From Actinomycetota bacterium (GTDB lineage Bacteria > Actinomycetota > Acidimicrobiia > Acidimicrobiales > JACCXE01), in the NCBI GenBank assembly GCA_013697265.1, contig JACCXE010000467.1:1-5126 (forward strand): a stretch of 5,126 nucleotides of DNA, given 5' to 3'. A model generated the notes under the pieces. The model was not told where the DNA came from. It saw only the letters and a list, made by a program, of their open reading frames with translations, and ran no database searches. This document shows, piece after piece, positions 1-5,126 of this stretch; position 1 is the stretch's first letter, and the number at the start of each line of letters is the position of its first letter. The translations under genes and the position numbers were made by a program.

Positions 1-514
1 CCCGTTCGGCCCACAGAGCAGTGCGGTCGAGCGCGAGACGGATTACCTCAGGCGTCGATGGCAGCGACGAGCAGACGTCGAGCACCATTTGGATGTCGGC
101 GCCGATCGCGGCCTGCACCGCCACCGCGCTCTGCGGTGTGAGGCGGTGCGTCGAACCGTCGTAGATCGAGCGGAACGTAACGCCCTCATCGTCCACCTTG
201 GGGTTCAGCGAAAACACCTGGAAGCCGCCCGAGTCGGTGAGCGTGTGGCCCTTCCATCCGCTGAAACCGCCGAGGCCGCCAAGCGCTGCGACAACGTCGG
301 CGCCGGGCCGCAACATCAAGTGGTACGTGTTGCCCAGCACGACTTCGGCGCCCACTGCCTCGAGGTCGGCCGCGTCTACTGCCTTCACCGAACCGCGCGT
401 GCCGACGGGCATGAACGCCGGCGTTTGGAACGAGCCGCGGGCGGTGTGGACGACGCCGGCGCGCGCCGCACCGTCGCGTGCTTCCACCGTTATGGGCGTG
501 CGGCTGAAACTCAC
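1..514 (-). CDS. tgt: Queuine/preQ1 tRNA-ribosyltransferase (Tgt), N-terminal part, cut by window edge
   Basis: Bacterial Tgt swaps guanine 34 in the anticodon of Asp, Asn, His and Tyr tRNAs for preQ1, the committed tRNA step of queuosine synthesis in the cytoplasm. The 171 visible residues are the N-terminal part of the TIM barrel. They include GNTYHLMLRPG (61-71), the TDSGGFQVFSL block (93-103) with Asp94 matching the catalytic-site Asp102 of the Zymomonas enzyme, and GADIQMVLDVC (138-148), where Asp146 and Cys148 match the base-recognition pair. The nucleophilic Asp and the zinc site (three Cys and a His) lie beyond the window, so about half the usual length of roughly 370 residues is seen. 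The GTG start overlaps the queA stop (GTGA), implying translational coupling. No strong Shine-Dalgarno is visible, only a G-rich stretch before the start. Assignment is firm; only the exact start is uncertain. Confidence 0.96.
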   Translation of the reverse strand, partial: MSFSRTPITVEARDGAARAGVVHTARGSFQTPAFMPVGTRGSVKAVDAADLEAVGAEVVLGNTYHLMLRPGADVVAALGGLGGFSGWKGHTLTDSGGFQVFSLNPKVDDEGVTFRSIYDGSTHRLTPQSAVAVQAAIGADIQMVLDVCSSLPSTPEVIRLALDRTALWAER

Positions 515-1533
515 GGGCCCACCCGATCCACCAACATCGCGTCGCCGAAGGACAGAAAGCGGTAGTCGTCGCGTAATGCGGTCTCGTACAACGATCGCCA
601 CCCGCCCCGCGTGAACGAGTCGAGCAGCGCCAGCAGGGAGGAACCGGGAAGGTGGAAGTTGGTCAGCAACCGATCGACCACGCGGAATTCGTATTGGCCG
701 TAGATGAACAGGTCCGTAGAGCCACTTGTCTCACCCGTCGCCGCCCACGCCTCGAGGGTGCGCAACGACGTCGTACCGACCGCGACGACGCGCTCGGCGC
801 TAGCGATTTCGTCGAGGGTTTCGTCGGGCACCGCGTATCGCTCGGCGTGCATCTGGTGGTCGGCCACGTTGTCTGTGGTCATGGGCCGAAACGTGCCGAG
901 TCCGACGTCGAGGGTCACTGCCGCGACCCGGGCGCCCGCGGCCCGGCACCCGTCGAGCACGGTTTCGGTGAGGTGGAGCCCGGCGGTCGGTGCGGCGACC
1001 GAGCCGGGCACGCGGGCAAACACGGTTTGATAGCGGTCGGCGTTGGCGAGCGGCTCGTGGATATAGGGCGGCAGCGGCATCACGCCGAGGCGGCCAATAA
1101 GGGCCTCGGCCTCGTCGCTGGTCGTGACGCCGTGCAGGCGTACGGCCCGACAGCCTTCCGCCCCACGCGCCTCGCCGACCGTGACCACCGCAACACCGTG
1201 CGCGTCGAACAACTCGGTGCCCGGAGGCAGTCGCTTGCCCGGCCGAACCAGGGCCTCCCAGACCGACTGGTCTTGAGCAATCGGGCTCAGGAGCAGAACC
1301 TCGGCGCGGCCCGCAGTCGCTTTGTTCAAGTGGAGGCGGGCCGGTAAGACCCGGGTGTCGTTGACAACCAGGAGATCGCCGGGGCCGACCAAGTCGGCCA
1401 GGTCGAGCACGTGGCGGTGCTCGACCGGCTTATCGGCCAGCGCTACGAGTAGCCGCGCCGCGTCCCTCGGCTCAATTGGGTGCTGCGCGATTGCGGTTTC
1501 AGGCAGTTCGTAGCGGAGGGAGTCCAAGCGCAT
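511..1533 (-). CDS. queA: S-adenosylmethionine:tRNA ribosyltransferase-isomerase (QueA)
   Basis: QueA transfers and isomerises the ribosyl part of S-adenosylmethionine onto preQ1 in tRNA, giving epoxyqueuosine, the step after Tgt. The protein is 340 residues, normal for the family. Family blocks appear in order: IAQHPIEPRDAARLLV (15-30), VVNDTRVLPARL (56-67), YQTVFARVPGSVAAPTAGLH (168-187), LDVGLGTFRPM (208-218), MHAERYAVPD (228-237), GTTSLRTLE (253-261), TNFHLPGSSLL (291-301) and YRFLSFGDAML (324-334). The ATG at 1533 was chosen because it begins the typical MRLDSLRYELP start; in-frame TTG codons at 1605 and 1596 would add a non-homologous leader. No clear Shine-Dalgarno precedes this ATG. 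The stop overlaps the GTG of tgt. A divergent sigma-factor gene lies upstream, so queA-tgt probably has its own promoter in 1534-1719 rather than being transcribed from ruvCAB. Confidence 0.97.
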   Translation of the reverse strand: MRLDSLRYELPETAIAQHPIEPRDAARLLVALADKPVEHRHVLDLADLVGPGDLLVVNDTRVLPARLHLNKATAGRAEVLLLSPIAQDQSVWEALVRPGKRLPPGTELFDAHGVAVVTVGEARGAEGCRAVRLHGVTTSDEAEALIGRLGVMPLPPYIHEPLANADRYQTVFARVPGSVAAPTAGLHLTETVLDGCRAAGARVAAVTLDVGLGTFRPMTTDNVADHQMHAERYAVPDETLDEIASAERVVAVGTTSLRTLEAWAATGETSGSTDLFIYGQYEFRVVDRLLTNFHLPGSSLLALLDSFTRGGWRSLYETALRDDYRFLSFGDAMLVDRVGP

Positions 1534-1571
1534 GACGGGATCGAATCGTAGAACTCGTACCGGTTTCGGCC

Positions 1572-1587
1572 GTTCACCAGGGTAAAC
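1572..1587 (-). repeat. Left copy of inverted motif facing queA
   Basis: On the plus strand this reads GTTCACCAGGGTAAAC. The core CAGGGTAA (1578-1585) is the exact reverse complement of TTACCCTG at 1657-1664, and both copies also carry a flanking GTTC/GAAC, at a spacing of 2 here and 3 in the other copy. Read on the minus strand it gives TTTACCCTGGTGAAC, about 45 bases upstream of the queA ATG. It could be a -10 element (TACCCT) or a binding site for a regulator shared by both divergent units. The match is seen directly; the role is inference. Confidence 0.4.
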
Positions 1588-1654
1588 GTCAAGCAAGTTA
1601 GGCAACCGTCCATGTTTTTGTAACGCGTTGCTCCTGTACGCGGCGCTCAGAACT

Positions 1655-1671
1655 GGTTACCCTGTGCGAAC
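1655..1671 (+). repeat. Right copy of inverted motif facing the sigma-factor gene
   Basis: The sequence is GGTTACCCTGTGCGAAC; its TTACCCTG core (1657-1664) pairs with CAGGGTAA at 1578-1585. It lies about 56 bases upstream of the sigma-factor ATG and points toward that gene, mirroring the left copy. If TACCCT (1658-1663) is a -10 hexamer, transcription would start near 1670 with a leader of about 50 bases. No convincing -35 is seen at the usual spacing. Confidence 0.4.
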
Positions 1672-1704
1672 CCCGGGTGGCTCGGGGCGTTGGTTGGGAG
1701 AAGC

Positions 1705-1714
1705 AGGTGGGGTG
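1705..1714 (+). promoter_or_regulatory. Probable ribosome binding site of the sigma-factor gene
   Basis: A purine-rich AGGTGGGGTG stretch ends 5 bases before the ATG at 1720, with its AGGTGG part 9 bases away. It supports that ATG over the in-frame TTG at 1690, which would place this stretch inside the coding region. Confidence 0.5.
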
Positions 1715-1719
1715 GCGCG

Positions 1720-2727
1720 ATGGCCGTCCGTGCGGATGATGTTGATCTCAAACGAGACCGAAGCCTGGTTGAGCTATGCCAGGCGGGCGATCAAAACGCC
1801 TTCGCCGATCTCTACAACCGTTATTACCAGCGCCTGCTTCGTTTCTGCACCAGGCGGGTCGGCGACGTCCACGAAGCTGAAGAGATCACGCAGGAAGCGT
1901 TTGCTCGTGCCTTCTCCGCGATGCCGCGCTTCGCCGGTGAGCGCCGCTTCTATCCGTGGCTCACGGTCATCGCCAGCCGGCTCTGCATAGACAGCCACCG
2001 CCGCGTCGCCCGCACCGAGCCCTCTGCCGAGATCGACCTGGGCGGCGTCGAGGGCGGCCAGCAACAGATCCTCGACAACGTCGATCTCGCCTATCTCTCG
2101 CAGGCCATCGAGCAACTTGGCCCTCGTCACCGTGAAGTGCTCGACCTGCGCGAGACGCGCGGTTGGAGCTACCAGGAGATCGCGGACCACTACAACGTCA
2201 CGATGGGCACCGTCGAGGCCCTCTTGTTCCGGGCCCGAAAGGCGTTGCGGCGCGAGTTCCTCGCCATCGCCGGTGAAGAGCGTCTGGCTGCCGTCCCATT
2301 TCTGGGCCTCGCTCTGCGTGGCGCCCAGGCCGTGCGGGCCCGTTTTCACGACCTACACAACAACCTGCTGCCGTTGGCGGCCATCGGTGCCGCTTCGGTT
2401 GCGGCGGTAGCGGGTGGCCTAGCTCTCGCGCCCTCGCGTTCACCCATAGCCGAGAACGCCCCGCACACCGCACGCCTAGCGCAGACACCTGCATCGGTCG
2501 GTGTCGTCGCGCCGCAGGCCTCGCTCGAGTCGGCGCCGTCGCTCGTCATCCTACAGAAACCGGGCGCCGGCCCCACAGCCCCCTCCTCGCTCACTGTCGT
2601 GGGTGGTTCGGCCGCTGAAGGCAGGGCTCGCACGGAAAACGATCCGTCGTCGATAACCGTCGCCGGGTTCACGGTGTCGACCGACTTCGCCGATCCGCAA
2701 TCGCTGCTCGGAATTCTCGATCGATGA
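1720..2727 (+). CDS. ECF-type RNA polymerase sigma factor with C-terminal transmembrane helix and outer tail
   Basis: The protein has 335 residues, against about 170-200 for a plain ECF sigma factor. Sigma region 2 spans about residues 27-95, with the core-binding segment HEAEEITQEAFARAF (51-65) and the promoter-melting/-10 segment FYPWLTVIASRLCIDSHRR (77-95). Region 4 spans about 126-181, with LGPRHREVLDLRE (133-145) and the helix-turn-helix SYQEIADHYNVTMGTVEALL (150-169) followed by RARKALRREF. After a basic linker comes one hydrophobic helix (216-238, Ala/Gly-rich). Its cytoplasmic side is Arg-rich, so the N-terminus should be inside. The tail (239-335) is rich in Ala, Pro, Ser and Thr and should be outside. 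The three Cys (20, 43, 89) are all in the sigma part, so no HxxxCxxC zinc-binding anti-sigma domain is present. Its target promoters and ECF group cannot be told from here. It is coupled by ATGA to the next gene. Confidence 0.9.
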   Translation: MAVRADDVDLKRDRSLVELCQAGDQNAFADLYNRYYQRLLRFCTRRVGDVHEAEEITQEAFARAFSAMPRFAGERRFYPWLTVIASRLCIDSHRRVARTEPSAEIDLGGVEGGQQQILDNVDLAYLSQAIEQLGPRHREVLDLRETRGWSYQEIADHYNVTMGTVEALLFRARKALRREFLAIAGEERLAAVPFLGLALRGAQAVRARFHDLHNNLLPLAAIGAASVAAVAGGLALAPSRSPIAENAPHTARLAQTPASVGVVAPQASLESAPSLVILQKPGAGPTAPSSLTVVGGSAAEGRARTENDPSSITVAGFTVSTDFADPQSLLGILDR

Positions 2728-2945
2728 GGCGGCTCGTCCTGTTGGCGGCCGCCGCGGCCGCCACGCTCACCCTCGCCGCTCCACAGCCCGCGCGTGCCGC
2801 AGGCGTCCCCATGGGCGAATACGCCAGCACTACGAACGACTTGTTGTCGCGCATCCCCGGTTTCGGCGGCGGCGAGACGCGCCACATCTGTTTGATCTCA
2901 GATCGGCTAGACCGCTCGTGGTGCGTCTACGTGCCGCTTCCGTAG
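2724..2945 (+). CDS. Small exported two-cysteine protein of unknown function
   Basis: I do not recognise a family for this 73-residue protein. It starts with Met-Arg-Arg, then a hydrophobic stretch (4-19) and a PARA-AG sequence. This is a typical Sec signal peptide with probable cleavage after Ala25. No lipobox Cys is present, so it should be secreted or periplasm-like rather than a lipoprotein. The mature part of about 48 residues has a Gly-rich IPGFGGGE turn (44-51) and two cysteines (56 and 67) that could form a disulfide outside the cell, and it ends in VYVPLP. Its ATG overlaps the sigma-factor stop (ATGA), which argues it is real and made together with the sigma factor. It may interact with the sigma factor's outer tail or envelope, but that is inference. 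It ends 16 bases before the convergent ruvB stop. Confidence 0.75.
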   Translation: MRRLVLLAAAAAATLTLAAPQPARAAGVPMGEYASTTNDLLSRIPGFGGGETRHICLISDRLDRSWCVYVPLP

Positions 2946-2961
2946 CCCAGCACGCACCCAC
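2918..2961. terminator. Nested inverted repeat at convergent gene ends, possible bidirectional terminator
   Basis: An outer arm GTGGTGCGT (2918-2926) pairs with ACGCACCCAC (2952-2961), with one extra C. Directly inside it CTACG (2927-2931) pairs with CGTAG (2941-2945) around a 9-base loop, with a one-sided CCCAGC bulge (2946-2951). The structure ends right beside the ruvB stop and includes the stop of the small exported gene. There is no T tract on either side, so it is not a classic intrinsic terminator, although U-tract-poor hairpins are proposed to act in high-GC actinobacteria. Pairing is seen; function is inferred from its position between convergent genes. Confidence 0.45.
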
Positions 2962-4011
2962 CTACTCGTCGAACAGCTCTAACGCTTCTGAGGCCCGTGC
3001 TGGCGCGCCGGCGGGCGGGTCGAGATTGAGGTGCAGCCACGCCGCTGGTGTGGCGACCCGGCCGCGGGCGGTGCGGATGAGAAAGCCGCTCAGCAACAGG
3101 AAGGGTTCGTGCACGTCTTCTACCGTTTCTGGCTCTTCGCCGACCGCGACGCTGAGCGTGGACAGACCGACCGGCCCCCCGCCGAAGCTGACGCACAGCG
3201 CCCGCAATACGGCGCGGTCGACCTTGTCGAGGCCGAGTTCGTCGACACCGTAAAGCGCGAGGCCTTCGCGGGCCGATGCGGCGTTGATCGTGCCGTCGCC
3301 GTGCACTTCGGCCACGTCGCGGACGCGCTTGAGCAAGCGGTTGGCAATGCGGGGCGTGCCCCGGGACCGGCGGGCAATCTCGCTGGCTCCGTCGGGCGTG
3401 GTTGGCACGCCGAGGATGGTTGCGGCGCGCTCGATGATGATCTGCAGATCTTCAGGCGGGTAGTGGTCGAGGCGGGCGACGATGCCGAAGCGATCGCGTA
3501 GCGGCGCGCTCACCAGCCCAGTGCGAGTAGTGGCACCCACCAGCGTAAACGCGGGCAGCTCAAGTCGCAGCGATCGGGCCGCGGGGCCTTTGCCGAGCAC
3601 GACGTCGAGTTGGAAGTCTTCCATGGCCGGATACAGCACTTCCTCGACCGCCCGGGGCAGGCGGTGGATCTCGTCGATGAACAACACGTCGCCCGCTTGC
3701 AGATCAGTGAGCACCGCGGCGAGGTCGCCGGCGCGCACGAGGGCGGGACCCGACGTGACCCGCAAGTTCACGCCCATCTCGGCCGCGACGATGCCGGCCA
3801 GCGACGTCTTGCCCAGCCCTGGCGGCCCGGCGAACAGCACGTGGTCGGCGGGCCGGCCCCGCCGACGCGCCGCCTCGAGCAGCACCGACAGATGGCCGCG
3901 TACCTCGCGCTGGCCGACGAATTCGGACAGGTTTCGGGGCCGCAGGCTCATCTCTTCGGCCCGCTCGATCGGGTCGGAGCTCGCGCCCAACAGTTCTTCG
4001 CGCGGACTCAT
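2962..4011 (-). CDS. ruvB: Holliday junction branch migration ATPase RuvB
   Basis: RuvB is the AAA+ hexameric motor that pulls DNA through a RuvA-bound Holliday junction during recombinational repair. The 349 residues match the normal family length. The N-terminal LRPRNLSEFVGQ block (23-34) is followed by Walker A GPPGLGKTS (62-70), Walker B LFIDEIHR (110-117), sensor 1 GATTRTG (159-165), the arginine finger in RDRFG (172-176) and sensor 2 RGTPRIANRLLKRVRD (217-232). The C-terminal winged helix contains GPVGLSTLSVAVGEE (279-293) and RTARGRVATP (313-322). The ATG at 4011 shares one base with the ruvA stop (TGATG) and has a GGAG 7 bases upstream, so the start is well supported; the frame stays open further upstream only as a shadow of ruvA. 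It is third in the ruvC-ruvA-ruvB operon and converges with the small exported-protein gene. Confidence 0.98.
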   Translation of the reverse strand: MSPREELLGASSDPIERAEEMSLRPRNLSEFVGQREVRGHLSVLLEAARRRGRPADHVLFAGPPGLGKTSLAGIVAAEMGVNLRVTSGPALVRAGDLAAVLTDLQAGDVLFIDEIHRLPRAVEEVLYPAMEDFQLDVVLGKGPAARSLRLELPAFTLVGATTRTGLVSAPLRDRFGIVARLDHYPPEDLQIIIERAATILGVPTTPDGASEIARRSRGTPRIANRLLKRVRDVAEVHGDGTINAASAREGLALYGVDELGLDKVDRAVLRALCVSFGGGPVGLSTLSVAVGEEPETVEDVHEPFLLLSGFLIRTARGRVATPAAWLHLNLDPPAGAPARASEALELFDE

Positions 4012-4619
4012 CAGCGCGCTCCGGCCAGGGTCTTGAGTGCAACGCGTAGCAACGCGGACGCGTCGTCGGACTCGTCGGGCAGGTCTTGAATCGCGAACGT
4101 GATCTCTTCGGGCGCGTAGCCGAGGTTGGCGAGCGCAGTGCGCACGTCGGCCCGGGCGCCGACCGGTGCGGCGTCGCCGTTCACGGCGGCCAACGTGGAC
4201 TCGGGGTCGACTTCGCCGACCAACTTGTTCTTCAAGTCGAGCATGAGCCGCGCCGCTGTGGTCTTGCCGACGCCGGGTACTGCGCACAACGCGTCGACGT
4301 CATTCGACGCGATCGCGCGACGCAACGCCATCGGCGTGAGATGGCTGATGATGCCAAGCGCCAACGTGGGGCCAACCTTGTGGGCCGATAGCAGCGCTTC
4401 GAACGTGCTGCGTTCCTCACTCGTGGCGAAGCCGAACAACACGATCGCGTCTTCGCGTACGTGGGTGTGCACGTGCAAGAAGATCGGCTCCCCTGGTTCA
4501 CCCGCGGCAACCAACGTGCGGGGCGGCACCGCCACGCGGTAACCGACGCCGCCAACCTCGACCAGCAAGTCGCCGTCGGGCGACCGGTCGAGCACCTGGC
4601 CCCGCAGCGACCCGATCAT
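4011..4619 (-). CDS. ruvA: Holliday junction branch migration protein RuvA
   Basis: RuvA tetramers bind the four-way junction and load RuvB rings onto it. The 202 residues are the normal length and show all three domains. The OB-fold is residues 1-64, starting MIGSLRGQV. It holds the acidic pin Glu56-Asp57 in VREDAIVLFGF (54-64), which holds the junction open in E. coli RuvA. The helix-hairpin-helix region has SAHKVGPTLAL (78-88) and the well-conserved VPGVGKTTAARLMLDLK (114-130). The C-terminal RuvB-binding domain starts near ADVRTALANLGY (157-168) after an acidic, flexible linker. The first hairpin reads KVG where GVG is usual. The ATG at 4619 overlaps the ruvC stop (ATGA), and the RuvA fold begins exactly there. 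The frame continues open under ruvC, but that part has no RuvA similarity. Confidence 0.97.
   Translation of the reverse strand: MIGSLRGQVLDRSPDGDLLVEVGGVGYRVAVPPRTLVAAGEPGEPIFLHVHTHVREDAIVLFGFATSEERSTFEALLSAHKVGPTLALGIISHLTPMALRRAIASNDVDALCAVPGVGKTTAARLMLDLKNKLVGEVDPESTLAAVNGDAAPVGARADVRTALANLGYAPEEITFAIQDLPDESDDASALLRVALKTLAGAR
4019..4022 (-). promoter_or_regulatory. Shine-Dalgarno of ruvB inside the end of ruvA
   Basis: On the minus strand GGAG lies 7 bases before the ruvB ATG at 4011, within the last codons of ruvA. It decides the ruvB start and supports coupled translation across the TGATG junction. Confidence 0.55.
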
Positions 4620-5119
4620 GGGGCCGCCGCCGAAAGCCGAGCGCGCCGCGGACCCAGCGTGCAATGCGTCAACGCGAGCGCCAGTGCGTCGGCTGCGTCG
4701 GGAGGACGCGGTACCTCGGCGAGGTTGAGTTGACTCTGCACCATCCGCTGCACCTGTTCCTTGGTGGCCGCGCCGTATCCGGCCACGATCGCCTTCACTT
4801 CGTTTGCGGTGTACTCGCCTACTTCGCAGCCCAGCGAGTCCGCGAGCGCCAACGCGATACCGCTGGCTTGGCCGACCGACATCGCCGTGCGCACGTTGGT
4901 TTGAAAGAACACTTTCTCGACCGCGACCGCGTCGGGTTGCAGCTCGTCTAACAGCGACCGCAGGTCTGCCATCAACACGGACAGCCGCCGCGGCAACGGC
5001 GCGTCCTTGTCGGTGCGCAACACGCCCGCGGCCTCGGCGACGAATCGGCCCGCGGCGTCGACGCGCACCGCGCCGTAGCCGCAACGGGACAGCCCGGGGT
5101 CGATGCCTAGTACGAACAT
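4616..5119 (-). CDS. ruvC: Crossover junction endodeoxyribonuclease RuvC
   Basis: RuvC is the dimeric, Mg-dependent resolvase that nicks Holliday junctions symmetrically, working with RuvAB. The 167 residues match the family. The RNase H-like active site is complete: Asp7 in GIDPG (5-9), Glu68 in AVEKVFF (66-72), and Asp141 and Asp144 in DAADALALAL (141-150). Phe71-Phe72 lie where the base-stacking Phe69 of E. coli RuvC sits. TAMSVGQASGIAL (78-90) and VKAIVAGYGAATKEQVQRMV (108-127) are further family blocks. The ATG at 5119 gives the typical MFVLGIDPG start. Only 7 bases remain upstream, with no in-frame stop, so a longer start cannot be excluded but is unlikely, and the operon promoter is outside the window. 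The stop overlaps the ruvA ATG. Confidence 0.97.
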   Translation of the reverse strand: MFVLGIDPGLSRCGYGAVRVDAAGRFVAEAAGVLRTDKDAPLPRRLSVLMADLRSLLDELQPDAVAVEKVFFQTNVRTAMSVGQASGIALALADSLGCEVGEYTANEVKAIVAGYGAATKEQVQRMVQSQLNLAEVPRPPDAADALALALTHCTLGPRRARLSAAAP

Positions 5120-5126
5120 GCGTTCG

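Larger units (their letters stand above)
1534..1719. promoter_or_regulatory. Divergent intergenic region between queA and the sigma-factor gene
   Basis: These 186 bases separate two divergently oriented starts and should hold promoters for both queA-tgt (minus) and the sigma cassette (plus). No strong TTGACA/TATAAT pair is visible in either direction. The best -10-like hexamers are two copies of TACCCT inside inverted motifs, 1579-1584 on minus and 1658-1663 on plus, roughly 45 and 56 bases before the respective ATG codons. Neither has a good -35 at 16-18 bases. A TGTAAC sequence at 1619-1624 on plus vaguely resembles the AAC-containing -35 of some ECF promoters, which would fit autoregulation, but a matching -10 is not convincing. 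The regulatory role is inferred mainly from gene layout. Confidence 0.6.

Noticed and set aside
89..565. 158-residue plus-strand open frame at the left end
   Set aside because: It is antisense to tgt, which shows clear family motifs throughout this stretch; the product is Arg/Ala/His-rich with no recognisable domain.
652..1347. 231-residue open frame on the plus strand opposite queA
   Set aside because: It lies entirely antisense to a full-length, motif-complete queA, and its Arg/Gly/Ala/Val-rich product is typical of shadow frames in high-GC DNA.
1587..1592. TTGACG on the minus strand as a -35 box for queA
   Set aside because: No -10-like hexamer lies 16-18 bases downstream; it nearly abuts the TACCCT motif, so the two cannot form one promoter.
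1690..1719. TTG start at 1690 for the sigma factor
   Set aside because: The ATG at 1720 has a purine-rich ribosome binding stretch just before it, and the 10 extra residues match nothing in sigma factors.
1774..2349. 191-residue minus-strand open frame inside the sigma gene
   Set aside because: It is antisense to sigma regions 2 and 4, which are clearly conserved; no start signal or domain was seen.
3031..4089. Several plus-strand open frames (3031-3501, 3482-4036, 3610-4089) opposite ruvB
   Set aside because: All are antisense to ruvB, whose motifs run without a break, and they overlap each other in different frames.
4011..5084. Possible longer RuvA with a 155-residue N-terminal extension
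   Set aside because: The extra part is an Arg-rich shadow of ruvC in another frame. RuvA similarity begins exactly at the ATG at 4619, which overlaps the ruvC stop.

Overview
The window is high-GC DNA (about two thirds G+C by eye) with tightly packed, overlapping genes. It looks like chromosomal DNA of a high-GC bacterium, probably an actinobacterium. An Acidimicrobiia-like lineage is my best guess, from protein flavour and from queuosine genes next to ruvCAB, but this is inference and not a measured placement. There is no sign of plasmid, phage or insertion sequence.

Right half, minus strand (2962-5119): ruvC, ruvA and ruvB, the complete Holliday-junction branch-migration and resolution set. 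The ruvC stop overlaps the ruvA start (ATGA), and the ruvA stop overlaps the ruvB start (TGATG), so the three are almost certainly one translationally coupled operon. RuvA and RuvB form the junction-binding and motor complex, and RuvC cuts the junction.

Left end, minus strand (1-1533): queA, complete, then tgt, cut by the window edge. Their stop and start overlap as GTGA. Tgt inserts preQ1 at wobble position 34 of GUN-decoding tRNAs, and QueA then turns preQ1 into epoxyqueuosine. In many bacteria ruvB, queA and tgt are collinear neighbours, so this looks like the usual neighbourhood.

The unusual part lies between ruvB and queA on the opposite (plus) strand (1720-2945). It is a two-gene cassette. 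The first gene encodes an ECF-type sigma factor with a C-terminal extension containing one predicted transmembrane helix and a roughly 97-residue Ala/Pro/Ser/Thr-rich outer tail. The second, joined by an ATGA overlap, encodes a 73-residue protein with a clear signal peptide and two cysteines in a mature part of about 48 residues. No separate anti-sigma gene is visible. A membrane-tethered sigma factor with a coupled small exported partner is the best candidate in the window for an undescribed signalling system. Its function is not known from sequence alone.

Two short non-coding stretches matter. The 186-base divergent region (1534-1719) between queA and the sigma gene carries a pair of inverted near-identical motifs, each facing one gene. 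The 16-base convergent gap between the small exported gene and ruvB is covered by a nested inverted repeat (2918-2961) that could end transcription from both sides. No tRNA, rRNA, CRISPR array or mobile element was seen, and no gene-free stretch exceeds 300 bases.
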